Of a stretch of 64,000 nucleotides of DNA, positions 17,389 through 26,807 are shown one piece after another. The stretch covers positions 41,757 through 105,756 of the forward strand of contig JAFIEZ010000017.1 in the NCBI GenBank assembly GCA_020832235.1, written 5' to 3'. Both the position numbers and the translations under genes were made by a program. The notes beneath the pieces are model-generated. The model searched no databases. It was not told the origin of the DNA and worked only from the letters and a program-made list of their open reading frames with translations. Source of the stretch: Bacteroidota bacterium (GTDB lineage Bacteria; Bacteroidota; Rhodothermia; Balneolales; HLUCCA01). The number at the start of each line of letters is the position of its first letter. Within the stretch, counting starts at the first letter, position 1.

Positions 17389-17403
17389 TGCAACATAGTT
17401 GCA
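17389..17403. promoter_or_regulatory. operator site E, TGCAACnnnGTTGCA (Zur-like)
   Basis: TGCAACATAGTTGCA, perfect arms, 36-50 bp upstream of the APC permease start. On the minus strand its TTGCAT arm is followed 16 bp later by TATTTT, a plausible -35/-10 pair, so the operator would overlap the promoter as in sites A and C. Confidence 0.72.
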
Positions 17404-17434
17404 CTTATTTCTAAACCCACATCGCTGAGCTACG
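17398..17434 (-). pseudogene. remnant resembling the 3' end of the gene at 19770
   Basis: On the minus strand this intergenic stretch reads LSDVGLEISATM, close to LSDVGFEMRVTN near the end of the protein encoded at 19770-20438. At DNA level about 30 of 37 positions match 19813-19849. It directly abuts the right copy of the 26 bp repeat. It looks like a scar of rearrangement rather than a gene. Confidence 0.5.
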
Positions 17435-17456
17435 TACGGCTTACGCTGTTTAGGGT
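17431..17456. repeat. 26 bp direct repeat, right copy
   Basis: Identical to 9591-9616. Here it is intergenic, between the start of the permease gene and the stop of the chemoreceptor gene, and its first four bases overlap the gene-remnant stretch at 17398-17434. Confidence 0.85.
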
Positions 17457-17463
17457 TTGGCTT

Positions 17464-19491
17464 TTAATTATGGTGAACATTTAAATCAACAGTGACCCGT
17501 TGATTTGGATTTTTATCCCCATCCATCTGATGATCATCTTCTTGTTTATTCTTCGCAGTTGAGGTGCTATGGCCGTTTGTCTCATACGAACGATGTGTAT
17601 GGCCTCGGGTGTCGTTCACATCGTTATCATCACCATTAGAACCACCATCAGCATACCGGTTACCAGCGGTATGCCGCCCATTTACAAGTTCATCCAGATG
17701 ACTGGCTAAACGGGTAAGACGCTGTGCCTGTCCACGGACCTCAACCGAAGAACTGGCCGTTTCTTCTGCGCTGGCCGCATTGGTTTGCGTTACGGTATCA
17801 ATTTCGTCCATGGCTGTGGTTATGGCCTTGATATTTTCGTTCTGTTGATTAACACCCTGAACGGTTTCATCCAGAACGGTTTCAAGCCGTGAGGCCGTCT
17901 GTTGAATCTGAGCTAAAGCAGCGGCCACATCCGCACTTATAAGAACACCCTCTTTTGATCGATTAACCCCATTTTTTATCTTGGATGCCGACTCACTGGC
18001 GGCCTGCTGGGTACGCTGTGCAAGTCTGCGAACCTCTTCGGCCACAACGGAAAAACCTGCTCCTGCCTCTCCGGCCCGGGCAGCCTCTACCGCCGCATTC
18101 AAGGCCAGAATATTCGTCTGAAACGATATTTCATCAATAACGCGCATGATTTCGGCTATCTCAGCACTCGACTTCTCAATGGCTGTCATGGCTTCTGCCA
18201 TGCGTTCAATTTGCTCGCCGCTCTTGCTTGCTGCAGTGCGTGTTTCTGCAGATAAACTGCGTGCCTGTTGAATATGACGCAGATTGGTAGCGCTGATGTC
18301 GGCTGTCATCTGCAAGGATGCGTTGGTTTCTTCCAGAGAAGCAGCCTGTTCGGTTGTAGCCCCCGCAAGCGCATCAGAGGCGTTCGCCAGCTGATGGGTA
18401 GACTCAATAATAATTCCGGCGCTATCGTCAAGATCGGTAGAAACATCACTAATCGACTTCACCGTGCGGGAAAGCATCCATACGATACCTGCCACAATAA
18501 ACTGAGCCCCGATAAATATGCCAAATAGGAGCCAAAGCAGTCTGCTTTGCAGCGCAACCAGTTGATCGGCTGAGGAAGTAAGCGCAAGTACACCTACCGT
18601 TTTCCCAGAGAAATCCCGAATGGGAGTCATAGCCAGAAACTCAGAACCTACTCGCATAAAGGCATCATCTTCCAGGGCCATAGCCAGCACTTGCTCGTTC
18701 ACTACCCGATTAAATAATGCAGGTTCGGATTCAATAACGGTAATAAAGATATTGCCTACAGGTCGATTAACCGACTGATTTTGTAATTCACGGGCAAATT
18801 GAAGGTTTTCGGTAAGCATGTATACGGCGGCTTCATTGCCTTCTGTGGCCAGCAATCCGTTGAATACCGTACCAAACTCACCCAGAAACTCTGCGCTGCC
18901 CAGATGCTGACCTTCAGGACTGGAAACAGGAACAATTCCACGTATGGCAAAGCCACCCACCCCAACTTCAATACCCCGTACCCCCTGAAACGGAGGTTGG
19001 TTCACCTGCACAACAGAGGCCCGAAATGCCCGCAAATCATCGGAACGGGTTTGATTCGGATTCCACATCCGGGACAGACTACGCGCATCGGGCAGGTGAA
19101 AATGCACCGCAAACCGTTCACCGGTAACCTCGGTAAATCCACCCTCTGTAGAACTCAATTCCGAACGGAGGTACTGACGAGCTTCTTCATAATTGGGGTT
19201 ATCTTCGCGGGAGTCTGCAAACCCTTCGGCTGCGATGAGGTAGGACTCAATGACCCGCGAATCTCGGCTGACCATGGCCACCATACGGTAGGCCTGATTG
19301 GCCGTTTCGTCAATCTGAGTGTGAAAACGTTGTACATCGCTGAGAAGTTGCTGGCGGGCCTGCTGCTCGTAACTTCCGCTGATATTGGTGTAAACCACAA
19401 AAGCTATAATGCCAATAACAAACCAGAATCCGGCTACCGTTAAGATGAGTGTTTTTCTGGTAAGAGAAAGGGACTTGAAATAAGAATTCAT
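17464..19491 (-). CDS. methyl-accepting chemotaxis protein with a double-Cache sensor
   Basis: 675 aa from the ATG at 19491, which gives a normal inside-out first helix ([21 protein letters not shown]); a start 93 bp upstream adds only an unlikely leader. The periplasmic part (~35-315) has the dCache_3-type block [19 protein letters not shown]. The second membrane segment ([21 protein letters not shown]) is followed by a short linker with no clear HAMP, then the signalling domain with the conserved hairpin tip [20 protein letters not shown] and [16 protein letters not shown]. The tail after residue ~600 is hydrophilic with several His. No other chemotaxis gene is nearby, so this is an orphan receptor. 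Confidence 0.92.
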   Translation of the reverse strand: MNSYFKSLSLTRKTLILTVAGFWFVIGIIAFVVYTNISGSYEQQARQQLLSDVQRFHTQIDETANQAYRMVAMVSRDSRVIESYLIAAEGFADSREDNPNYEEARQYLRSELSSTEGGFTEVTGERFAVHFHLPDARSLSRMWNPNQTRSDDLRAFRASVVQVNQPPFQGVRGIEVGVGGFAIRGIVPVSSPEGQHLGSAEFLGEFGTVFNGLLATEGNEAAVYMLTENLQFARELQNQSVNRPVGNIFITVIESEPALFNRVVNEQVLAMALEDDAFMRVGSEFLAMTPIRDFSGKTVGVLALTSSADQLVALQSRLLWLLFGIFIGAQFIVAGIVWMLSRTVKSISDVSTDLDDSAGIIIESTHQLANASDALAGATTEQAASLEETNASLQMTADISATNLRHIQQARSLSAETRTAASKSGEQIERMAEAMTAIEKSSAEIAEIMRVIDEISFQTNILALNAAVEAARAGEAGAGFSVVAEEVRRLAQRTQQAASESASKIKNGVNRSKEGVLISADVAAALAQIQQTASRLETVLDETVQGVNQQNENIKAITTAMDEIDTVTQTNAASAEETASSSVEVRGQAQRLTRLASHLDELVNGRHTAGNRYADGGSNGDDNDVNDTRGHTHRSYETNGHSTSTAKNKQEDDHQMDGDKNPNQRVTVDLNVHHN

Positions 19492-19769
19492 AACCAATCC
19501 AATAGATGCTAACTGTATGATATAAGTATTAAATGCCGTGCAAGCACAAAACAAGCGGCGAGGTTCCACGCCATCCATCATCATTCAAAATATTTCCGTT
19601 TACGCTTACCGTAAGGTTATCGGCACAATACAAAAAAAGAATAAGTCAATATGAAATTTTAATTAGTCAGTACTAACACATTTTAAATTTTTAGCCGCAA
19701 ATCACCTGCACGAAACCGATTATATTCGTGTAAAAAAGCCGTTTATATGCGACATTTATTTAATTCAAT

Positions 19770-20438
19770 CTAACGCATCTGCATTTCCATCTGCTGCAGT
19801 ATATCCGGATTCGTTACCCTCATTTCGAAACCCACATCGCTCAGGTGCGCAAGAGCATATTCATGGTAAAATCCCAGTACCAGCGGGATGATTTCCTTGT
19901 ACAGATTAAACATGTGATGCACATCCTGAAGCCTGGTAAATCCGGCATCGGTGGCCGCTTTCCGCATCATGGCGTCATCAAGTCGCTCAACCAGGTTCTG
20001 AACATTATATAACTGGGCAAGGTCATCGGCCATTTCAAAATCGAAGTCCTTGAGAATGCCACTGTTAACAATCATTGTATACGATGATGAGCGCAGCAAG
20101 GGCGTCATCGCACCACGCCAGCCCCCTACCTGATATCCGTACTTGTCTTGCACCCTGAAATTCGGATTCGTTTCCACACTGTCTTGCAAGTTCGACAAAA
20201 ACTCATCGTAGTAGGCATACATCATAATCATGCGCTCCTGATTGTACATGAGCTCACGCGACAAGCTCTGGCGGGCATTTTCAACAACGCCCTGGTTAAT
20301 GCGTGATTCGCGCCACTGCGTGACCCAAAATCCCAACATTACGGCCAGTAGAATAGCGGCAAATTCGATGATGATGAGCGCCACAAGCGGGACGCTCTCG
20401 AGTTTCATGAACTCGCTGAATTTGAATAAACGTAGCAT
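19770..20438 (-). CDS. single-pass membrane protein of unknown function (DUF6090-like)
   Basis: 222 aa from the ATG at 20438, placing the only membrane helix (LVALIIIEFAAILLAVMLGFWV) near the N-terminus; longer starts add a second hydrophobic piece with no support. The helix is followed by TQWRESRINQGVVENARQSL and an all-helical domain. This arrangement, a helix ending in a W-x-E/R-x-R motif and then a helical cytoplasmic or periplasmic domain, resembles the DUF6090 proteins common in Bacteroidota. The function is unknown. A fragment similar to its C-terminal coding sequence lies 2.4 kb away, next to the 26 bp repeat. Confidence 0.7.
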   Translation of the reverse strand: MLRLFKFSEFMKLESVPLVALIIIEFAAILLAVMLGFWVTQWRESRINQGVVENARQSLSRELMYNQERMIMMYAYYDEFLSNLQDSVETNPNFRVQDKYGYQVGGWRGAMTPLLRSSSYTMIVNSGILKDFDFEMADDLAQLYNVQNLVERLDDAMMRKAATDAGFTRLQDVHHMFNLYKEIIPLVLGFYHEYALAHLSDVGFEMRVTNPDILQQMEMQMR

Positions 20439-20613
20439 GACGACTTCCGATTTTAGGTGATATACACGTTCAGGGAAACATAGGCTCGCCGTTCTTGGCA
20501 GAAACCATATTAAGTTGAGTCTAAACAGTAAATACCCACCCAAGATATTGAATCTAAATAACTTACAAAACACCGCATATGCAAAGGATACGACAAAACC
20601 ATTTGCACGATTG

Positions 20614-20727
20614 AATTCAAGGCATTTACAAAACCCTGGACAATCCGCCTGATCGCATCAAAAGCTTTTAATTCAAGGCGCCCACACAGCCCTACACAAT
20701 CCGCCGAATTACATCAAAATACTTAAA
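20614..20727. repeat. 56 bp tandem duplication covering the 3' end of the ALDH gene
   Basis: Two degenerate units (20614-20669 and 20670-20727) share AATTCAAGGC, CAATCCGCC and CATCAAAA in register, roughly 70% identity overall. The second unit contains the ALDH stop codon and last codons (YFDVIRRIV). The first, outside the gene, still reads AFDAIRRIV on the minus strand but has CAG in place of the TAG stop. Confidence 0.65.
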
Positions 20728-22074
20728 CGGCGGATATCGGAAAACGATGTCGACCAGCGTGGGTGTGTTCAGTACGCTGCGCTGATGGCTGAAAGCGAGG
20801 AAGCTCTCGCGCCCGTGATAGCGTCCCATACCGCTGTTGCCAACCCCTCCGAACGGCAAATAGTGATTGGCAATATGCATGATGGTGTCGTTGATGCAGG
20901 CCCCGCCCGAGGAGGTATATCGCATAAACTGGTCCCCCCGCTCGGGATCACCAAAATAGTACAGCGCCAGCGGTTTTTCGCGCTTGTTCACGAATGCAAC
21001 GGCTTCTTCGAGGGTGTCGTAGCCAATTACGGGCAGGATGGGACCAAAGATTTCATCCTGCATTACCGCCGCATCCGGCGCAATATTGTCGAGAATGGTC
21101 GGCTGGATGTAGCGCTCGCCGGCATCCGTATCGCCGCCGAGCCGGATTGTCCCCTGCTCCAGGTACGAGGTGAGCCGCTCATACGCCGCATCGTGAATAA
21201 TGCGTCCGTAATACGGACTCTGACGCATATCGGAACCATGCATTTCCTCCAGACTCACCCCAATGCGACGGATGAGGGACTCTTTGAGGTCCTTCTGCAC
21301 CAGTACATAGTCCGGCGCGATGCAGGTTTGTCCGGCATTGATGGTCTTGCCCCAGGCTATACGCCGCGCCGCAACCGCCACATCGGCATGGGTATCTACA
21401 ATACACGGGCTCTTACCGCCCAGCTCCAGCACCACCGGCGTGAGGTATTCAGCGGCCGCTTTCATCACCACCTTACCTACAGCCGAGCTGCCGGTAAAAA
21501 AGATAAGGTCGAACCGCTTACTCAGCAGGATTTCATTCGTGGGGCGGCCACCCTGCACCACTGCCACATGCCCCGGATCAAAAACTTCATCCACAATTTC
21601 TTCCACGATGCGGGCCGTGTGCGGAGCATCAGGGGAAGGCTTGAGTAAGGCGCAATTTCCGGCCGAAACAGCTCCGATCAAGGGATTCATCACCAGCTGA
21701 AAGGGATAATTCCACGGGGATATAATCAACGTTACCCCCAGAGGTTCGTACATCACCACACCGGTTGAAGGCAGCAGGTGCATGGGCGTAAGCGTACGTT
21801 TCGGACTGGACCAGCTTGCTAGATTCTTGCGATGCAGCTCGATTTCCTGCTGCACAATGCTGATTTCCGTGAGGTAACTCTCCTCCGACGACTTGCTAAG
21901 GTCACGTCGCAGGGCTCCGGCAATATCCTCCTTGCGCCGACGAATTACCTCCGATAACAGAGCCAGTTTTTGCGTGCGAAACCGGATATCGCGCGTGTTG
22001 CGTCCGGCGAAAAAGGTGCGCTGAGCTTCAAGCAAGGTATCGATGCGGGCTTCGCCGGTTTCGGAAATGATCAT
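20692..22074 (-). CDS. aldehyde dehydrogenase, ALDH3-like
   Basis: 460 aa NAD(P)-dependent aldehyde dehydrogenase. The catalytic Cys251 is in INAGQTCIAPDYVLV, the general base Glu217 in LELGGKSP, the cofactor-loop FTGSSAVGK at 193-201 and the oxyanion Asn in SPWNYPF at 122. The short length, the N-terminus without the ~30-residue extension of ALDH1/2, and CIAPDYVLV are typical of class 3 enzymes that oxidise medium/long-chain or aromatic aldehydes. The SDR gene 21 bp upstream is co-transcribed, giving a likely alcohol-aldehyde-acid pathway for fatty alcohols or similar lipids. The C-terminus (FRYPPFKYFDVIRRIV) is partly duplicated downstream. Confidence 0.93.
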   Translation of the reverse strand: MIISETGEARIDTLLEAQRTFFAGRNTRDIRFRTQKLALLSEVIRRRKEDIAGALRRDLSKSSEESYLTEISIVQQEIELHRKNLASWSSPKRTLTPMHLLPSTGVVMYEPLGVTLIISPWNYPFQLVMNPLIGAVSAGNCALLKPSPDAPHTARIVEEIVDEVFDPGHVAVVQGGRPTNEILLSKRFDLIFFTGSSAVGKVVMKAAAEYLTPVVLELGGKSPCIVDTHADVAVAARRIAWGKTINAGQTCIAPDYVLVQKDLKESLIRRIGVSLEEMHGSDMRQSPYYGRIIHDAAYERLTSYLEQGTIRLGGDTDAGERYIQPTILDNIAPDAAVMQDEIFGPILPVIGYDTLEEAVAFVNKREKPLALYYFGDPERGDQFMRYTSSGGACINDTIMHIANHYLPFGGVGNSGMGRYHGRESFLAFSHQRSVLNTPTLVDIVFRYPPFKYFDVIRRIV

Positions 22075-22095
22075 GAGCAGGGTAATGTGTTCTGA

Positions 22096-23199
22096 TTATG
22101 TTCGGGTTGTGGAGGGTGTTTCGTTACCGGTATGATTGGGTTCACCCTGGTATGTACCTTTGGTGGCCTCGTGCGTTGATTCAACCGTACTATCGAGCCC
22201 ATCAGTTAACCGATTCGGACATTGCGATGGATTGGTTTGTCCTTCAATTAAAGCCGCATTATCCGGTAGCTGTTCAGAAGGGATACGCTGTATGGGCTTC
22301 GAGCCGGCAGATAGCTTGTTAGGCAATACCTGCGAATCAGCTGAACCTTTATTACCATGATCTTTCGGCAAAGGCTGCCCACTTGGGGATGCATCTTTTT
22401 TTCGGCCCTGAAATCCATCCATGGTACGATAAATTCCGCACACATCCCCGATAAACCAATCGAAAAAGCGGACCGGCAGCAGTCCCTGCGCCAGACGAAC
22501 AAGGTGCATATTCCAGGGCATACTCACCCAGGCTTTGTTCCGCTCAATACCCCGAATTACCTTACGGCAGACCTTTTCGGGATCCAGCAGGGGAATCCAC
22601 GACCGCACGCCATCGAACATGCCGGTGTCGATGTAAAACGGGGTAACGGTCGTCACGCCAATGTTGAGTCCCTGCCGACGAAATTCCAGTCGCATGCTGT
22701 CGGACCAGCCCGTGGCGGCCCATTTACTGGCGGCATATACCGCCATGCGCGGATTCGAGATAAAACTGGCCGACGAGGAAATCGTGCATAGATGTCCGCT
22801 GTTCTGCGCAATCATGGCCGGGAGAAACGCACGCGATACAACCATCGGAGCCAGGCTGTTCACTCCCATGGTTTTACGGATGTCGTCGTGCGACTGCTCG
22901 TGGAAATACCGGTTTCCGGCCACAATTCCGGCGTTATTAATAAGCACATCCACCGTGCCGACCTCTGTGAGCACCCGGGTTGCAGCCAGCTGTACCGCAT
23001 CGAAATCGGATACATCCACGCAGTAGGTGTGTACCGGTCCGAGGGAGGCAAACTCCGATGCGCATCGATCCATTGCCGGCTGACTGATGTCCCAGATAAT
23101 GAGGGAGGCGCCGCGTTCGAGTACCATCCTGCCCATGATTTTGCCGATGCCGGAGGCTCCACCGGTGATTAAAACCCGTTTCTGACTAAACGATTGCAT
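22096..23199 (-). CDS. short-chain dehydrogenase/reductase with a long hydrophilic tail
   Basis: 367 aa. Residues 1-260 are a classical SDR: cofactor site TGGASGIG (12-19), NNAG (88-91), and the catalytic Ser142/143, Tyr155 and Lys159 in YAASK. The overall pattern resembles retinol/DHRS-type alcohol dehydrogenases. The remaining ~95 residues, from about GFQGRKKDASPSGQ, are rich in Pro, Gly, Ser, Asn and Thr, with no predicted fold and ending TGNETPSTTRT. SDRs normally stop near 260-300 residues, so the tail is unusual. It sits first in a two-gene operon with the ALDH. Confidence 0.9.
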   Translation of the reverse strand: MQSFSQKRVLITGGASGIGKIMGRMVLERGASLIIWDISQPAMDRCASEFASLGPVHTYCVDVSDFDAVQLAATRVLTEVGTVDVLINNAGIVAGNRYFHEQSHDDIRKTMGVNSLAPMVVSRAFLPAMIAQNSGHLCTISSSASFISNPRMAVYAASKWAATGWSDSMRLEFRRQGLNIGVTTVTPFYIDTGMFDGVRSWIPLLDPEKVCRKVIRGIERNKAWVSMPWNMHLVRLAQGLLPVRFFDWFIGDVCGIYRTMDGFQGRKKDASPSGQPLPKDHGNKGSADSQVLPNKLSAGSKPIQRIPSEQLPDNAALIEGQTNPSQCPNRLTDGLDSTVESTHEATKGTYQGEPNHTGNETPSTTRT

Positions 23200-23415
23200 C
23201 CTGCATATATAACATTGATGGTTTAACTGTGAAGAACAGTATAGTGAAGGATATGATGAAAGTCACCTCATTCGCCCCCACTCATCAAGCCAACCTCAGT
23301 CATACGGTTGACCCCACACTGTAAGCGGTTTTCCTTGCTTTTTTGAGCAAAATTCCGCAAATTATTTGCACAATAAATGAGAATTTTTCTCACATCTTCG
23401 CAAATAATCGCCAGC

Positions 23416-25949
23416 ATGACCTCTTCTTACCTATCCCGATTCACACTATTCATCGCTATGTTTTCCACACCGTTGCGCTACAGGCTCAGCAGGTACAGGT
23501 TGGCAGTGGAAGTTACAGTACCGTATTGCCCGCCGGGGCCTTAGGACCAAGCTTTCATAACAGCGTGCCCGCAACACCGAAAATCAGCTCTACATTCGAT
23601 CAACCCATTCAAACCAACGAGTTCTGGAGTAGTCTCATTTTTCCGTTTTTCGGCAACCCACATTCGAATAATCTACATGCACATCCCGCTACCTTCAGGG
23701 CTGTTGCCAACGGGATGCAGATGGGTTACAGTCCTGAACATCAGTTTCTTGGCAACGACTTCCTGTTCCGACATGGGCACCAACTCACCATCGGTGTTAA
23801 TGGACTTAACACGAACACCACCCTCACCGAGCATTACGGCGACTGGACGGTAACGGCTTTATGGGAAGATGGAAGCCGGTCGATGAAGTCTACCATTGGT
23901 CACGGCCTGCCCTTCGCTTATTTCGAAATCCAAGGCGGTTCAGCCCGCATCGAAATTAACGGTTCATCCCAAACCTGGTACAATCAAGACGGCGTACTGG
24001 GTATTTCTGTGGATGGAAGACATTATGGCATCTTTGCCCCTCACGGATCTACCTGGACAGGCACAAACATTTTGCAATCTACCTTGAACAACGAGCATTA
24101 CCTCTCCGTTGCGGTCTTGCCCAATAATCGTCGGGAAACGCTGGAGTTTTTCCGAAAACGCGCCTATGCCCATGTAACCGATAGTCAGGTAGTATGGAAT
24201 TATGATGAAGAAAATCAACTGGTTACCACCACTTTTACGTATGAGGTCGACCTCAAAGAAGACCTCAACGGCAACCTCGCCCAGACACTATCGGCCCTGT
24301 ACCGACATCAGTGGATTTACACCGATGCAACGCTGACATCATACACCTACAATTCCCGCGCCGGAACTATGAAAGTACACGATGGCAACACCTTCTCAAC
24401 CCGGGTTCAGTTCGATGGAGTGCTTCCGAGCATGCCCGACTTAGGGGAATACAACCGAACACAGATGCTGCAATGGGTGCGGGAGGTAGCGGGAAGTACG
24501 CTTCGTCCGGTAGACACCTACAACAGCGGCAAGGAAATGGGTAGAATGGGTCGCGTTGTGCACATCGCCGATCAGATTGGCGCCATAGGCGAACGTGACC
24601 TGATGCTCAACAAGTTGAAAACCCGTCTGCAGGTCTGGCTCACAGCCGGCGGTCAGCAACAGTATGTGTACAACGAGACCTGGAACGTGCTCACCGGGTA
24701 TCCGGCCAGTTTCGGGTCCGACCGCGAGATTAACGACCACAGTTTTCATTCGGGGTATGCCATCATGGCCGCAGCAACCATCGCCCAATATGATCCGGAC
24801 TGGGCCGCACAAGAAAACTGGGGCGGCATGATCAACCTGCTCATTCGCGATGCCAACAACTGGGAGCGCGACGACACCCGATTCCCCTTCCTTCGCGGAC
24901 TTAATCCCTATGCCGGACATTCATGGGCTTCGGGACATGCCGATTTCCCCGACGGAAACAATCAGGAGTCGAGCTCCGAGTCGATGCACTTTGCCTCTGC
25001 CGTTGTGCTCTGGGGCGTGATGACCGGGCAGAATGACATCCGTGATCTGGGCGCTTTCCTGCATGCAACCGAACGCACCGCGGTAGAGCAATACTGGTTC
25101 GATGTGCACGGGGAAACCTTCCCGACCGGCTATCCGCACACCGCCCTGGGCATCGTCTGGGGAGGAAAAGGCACCTACGGCACCTGGTTTGGCGGAAATC
25201 CGGAGTTTATTCATGGCATTAACTTTCTGCCAATAACCGGCGGATCGCTCTACCTGGGTCGACATCCCGAGTACATTTTGCGTAACGTCGCGGAAATTTA
25301 TGAGCGCACAAGTAACAACCCGACCATCTGGAGGGATGTCATCTGGAATTTCCTTGCGCTATCCGACGCAGATCGCGCCATGAGTGAACTCCTGGCTGAT
25401 GCAAATTATAACGTATTTGATGGCGAGAGTCGGGCGCATACCCGCCACTGGATTGGCAATCTGCAGGTGATGGGTCAGCTCGATACTACCGTAACGTCCA
25501 ATACCACAGCCGCAGCGGTATTTCAGAACAGCGAAGGACTGCGCTCTTACGTGGCATTCAACCCTGCCTTTGAACCTGCTGAAATCCGTTTTTCTGATGG
25601 GTTTGTACTGCCGGTAGAGCCTCGCCGACTGGGTTTTGTGGGTCCACAGGAGCCGGTTTCTATTGATGAACCCAGTGAAATAACAACTTCCTTCGAGCTG
25701 CATGCCGCCTATCCGAATCCGTTTAATCCTTCAACAACCATCCGTTTTGAGCTTCCGGAAGCCACCTCGGTAAGTCTGGAGGTGTACTCCGTTACTGGTC
25801 AGCGTGTGGCCACTTTGGTGGATGGAGACCTGCCCGCGGGAATGCATCAAGCGGTGTTCAATGCCAACGGACTGGCTAGCGGGATGTATATCTACCGTCT
25901 GCAGACGCCACAAGGACAACATTCACGTACCATCACGCTGTTGAAATAG
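23416..25949 (+). CDS. GH81 endo-1,3-beta-glucanase, T9SS-secreted, apparent frameshift in signal peptide
   Basis: Hydrolyses internal beta-1,3-glucan bonds (laminarin, curdlan, callose). The GH81 blocks are clear: TNEFWSSLIFPFF, NDHSFHSGYAIMAA (Asp about residue 465 counting from 23343), RDANNWERDD, GHSWASGHADFPDGNNQESS with candidate acid residues in NQESSSES, and LWG. A T9SS type A sorting domain closes the protein (NPFNPSTTIRFELP ... ITLLK). In the main frame no signal peptide exists; only a TTG at 23343 with a non-hydrophobic leader precedes the domain. In the +1 frame the ATG at 23416 starts MTSSYLSRFTLFIAMF. One extra T in the run at 23461-23464 would join it to FHTVALQAQQ, giving a perfect signal peptide. 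This is a sequencing error or a real inactivating/slippage event. Confidence 0.88.
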
Positions 25950-25952
25950 GGT

Positions 25953-26807
25953 TTATTCCTGAAGGATGTACTGATAAATACGCTGTCCATCCCGTTCGGT
26001 AATGTAAACCGTGCGCTCATCAGGGTGTACGGACAGTCCGCGGGGCTGACGCGTATTATCGGACAGATCGTAGGCTCCGGTATACACTGCGGTGCTCAAT
26101 TCATACGGTGTGCTTAAGGTATACCGCATAAGATGTCGACGCACGGTATCGAGCAGCAGCATGGTTCGTCCTTCGTGAATGAATTCAATGCCGCGCACCT
26201 CCTCCTCCTGCCCACTGATATCCAAGGTTTGCACGAAGGTAAACGTGCTCACATCCCATGGTGTTGAAAGAACCACCTCATGCACGGCCCGGGCGTTACG
26301 ATCGTCGATGAATAAGCGTGTACCATCGGGATGGAAGTCGATATCGTGACCGCGAAGGGTAAACGCACTCAAATCGGCATGGGTATCGGCAAGGGCTGAA
26401 GAAATATCCCAGGGTGTCGACAGTGCGTATCCCCAGATTTCGGTACGGTGAAAAACCCACATTTTCTCGCCATCTGCCCGAAAAAAGAGACCGTGCGGTA
26501 CGGTGAGTGCCGGAGAGGCCTCGTTTTCGCCGGAAAGGTCGAACGATTGCAGGTACGATGCGGTGCTGATATCCCATGGTTCATCCAGCGCGTAGGCTAC
26601 CACATTTTGTGAATAGCGACCGACAATGTAAATCGTGCTGCCGTCGGGCTTCCAGAATGTTGCGCGTGCGTTGGATGTCTCGGCGCTGATGTCGTGCGAT
26701 AACCCGGTGTAGGTGATGGAGAGCGTAGCTGTATGTTGGTTTGACGAACAGCTTGTGAGTATAAACAGGAGGAGGAGAAATGAGAGCGCGCGTCGGGTGG
26801 TGTGCAT
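25953..26807 (-). CDS. lipoprotein with beta-propeller repeats
   Basis: 284 aa lipoprotein (signal ending ILTSC, mature Cys20). The body is made of ~45-residue repeats, each with a D-G-x-x-(I/L/M)-(Y/W/F)-(I/V) strand and a recurring PWDISTA/PWDVSTF or PYELSTA phrase: FWKPDGSTIYIVG, FFRADGEKMWVFH, DFHPDGTRLFIDD, EFIHEGRTMLLLD, SVHPDERTVYITE. This is a YncE/NHL-like propeller, probably a ligand- or protein-binding scaffold at the outer membrane. Its stop is 3 bp from the end of the convergent glucanase gene. A 9 bp tandem repeat lies 20 bp upstream of its start codon and may affect expression. Confidence 0.82.
   Translation of the reverse strand: MHTTRRALSFLLLLFILTSCSSNQHTATLSITYTGLSHDISAETSNARATFWKPDGSTIYIVGRYSQNVVAYALDEPWDISTASYLQSFDLSGENEASPALTVPHGLFFRADGEKMWVFHRTEIWGYALSTPWDISSALADTHADLSAFTLRGHDIDFHPDGTRLFIDDRNARAVHEVVLSTPWDVSTFTFVQTLDISGQEEEVRGIEFIHEGRTMLLLDTVRRHLMRYTLSTPYELSTAVYTGAYDLSDNTRQPRGLSVHPDERTVYITERDGQRIYQYILQE

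Noticed and set aside
9591..17456. Classical integrative element with att sites
   Set aside because: Direct repeats are present, but there is no integrase, excisionase, tRNA target or mobility gene between them; reported only as a repeat-bracketed block.
18799..19443. 214-codon open frame opposite the chemoreceptor gene
   Set aside because: Fully antisense to the conserved sensor domain, with no family resemblance and an atypical composition.
20785..21648. Long open frame on the plus strand opposite the ALDH gene
   Set aside because: It lies wholly antisense to an intact ALDH with all catalytic motifs; its translation is low in recognisable motifs and arises from the coding pattern of the other strand.
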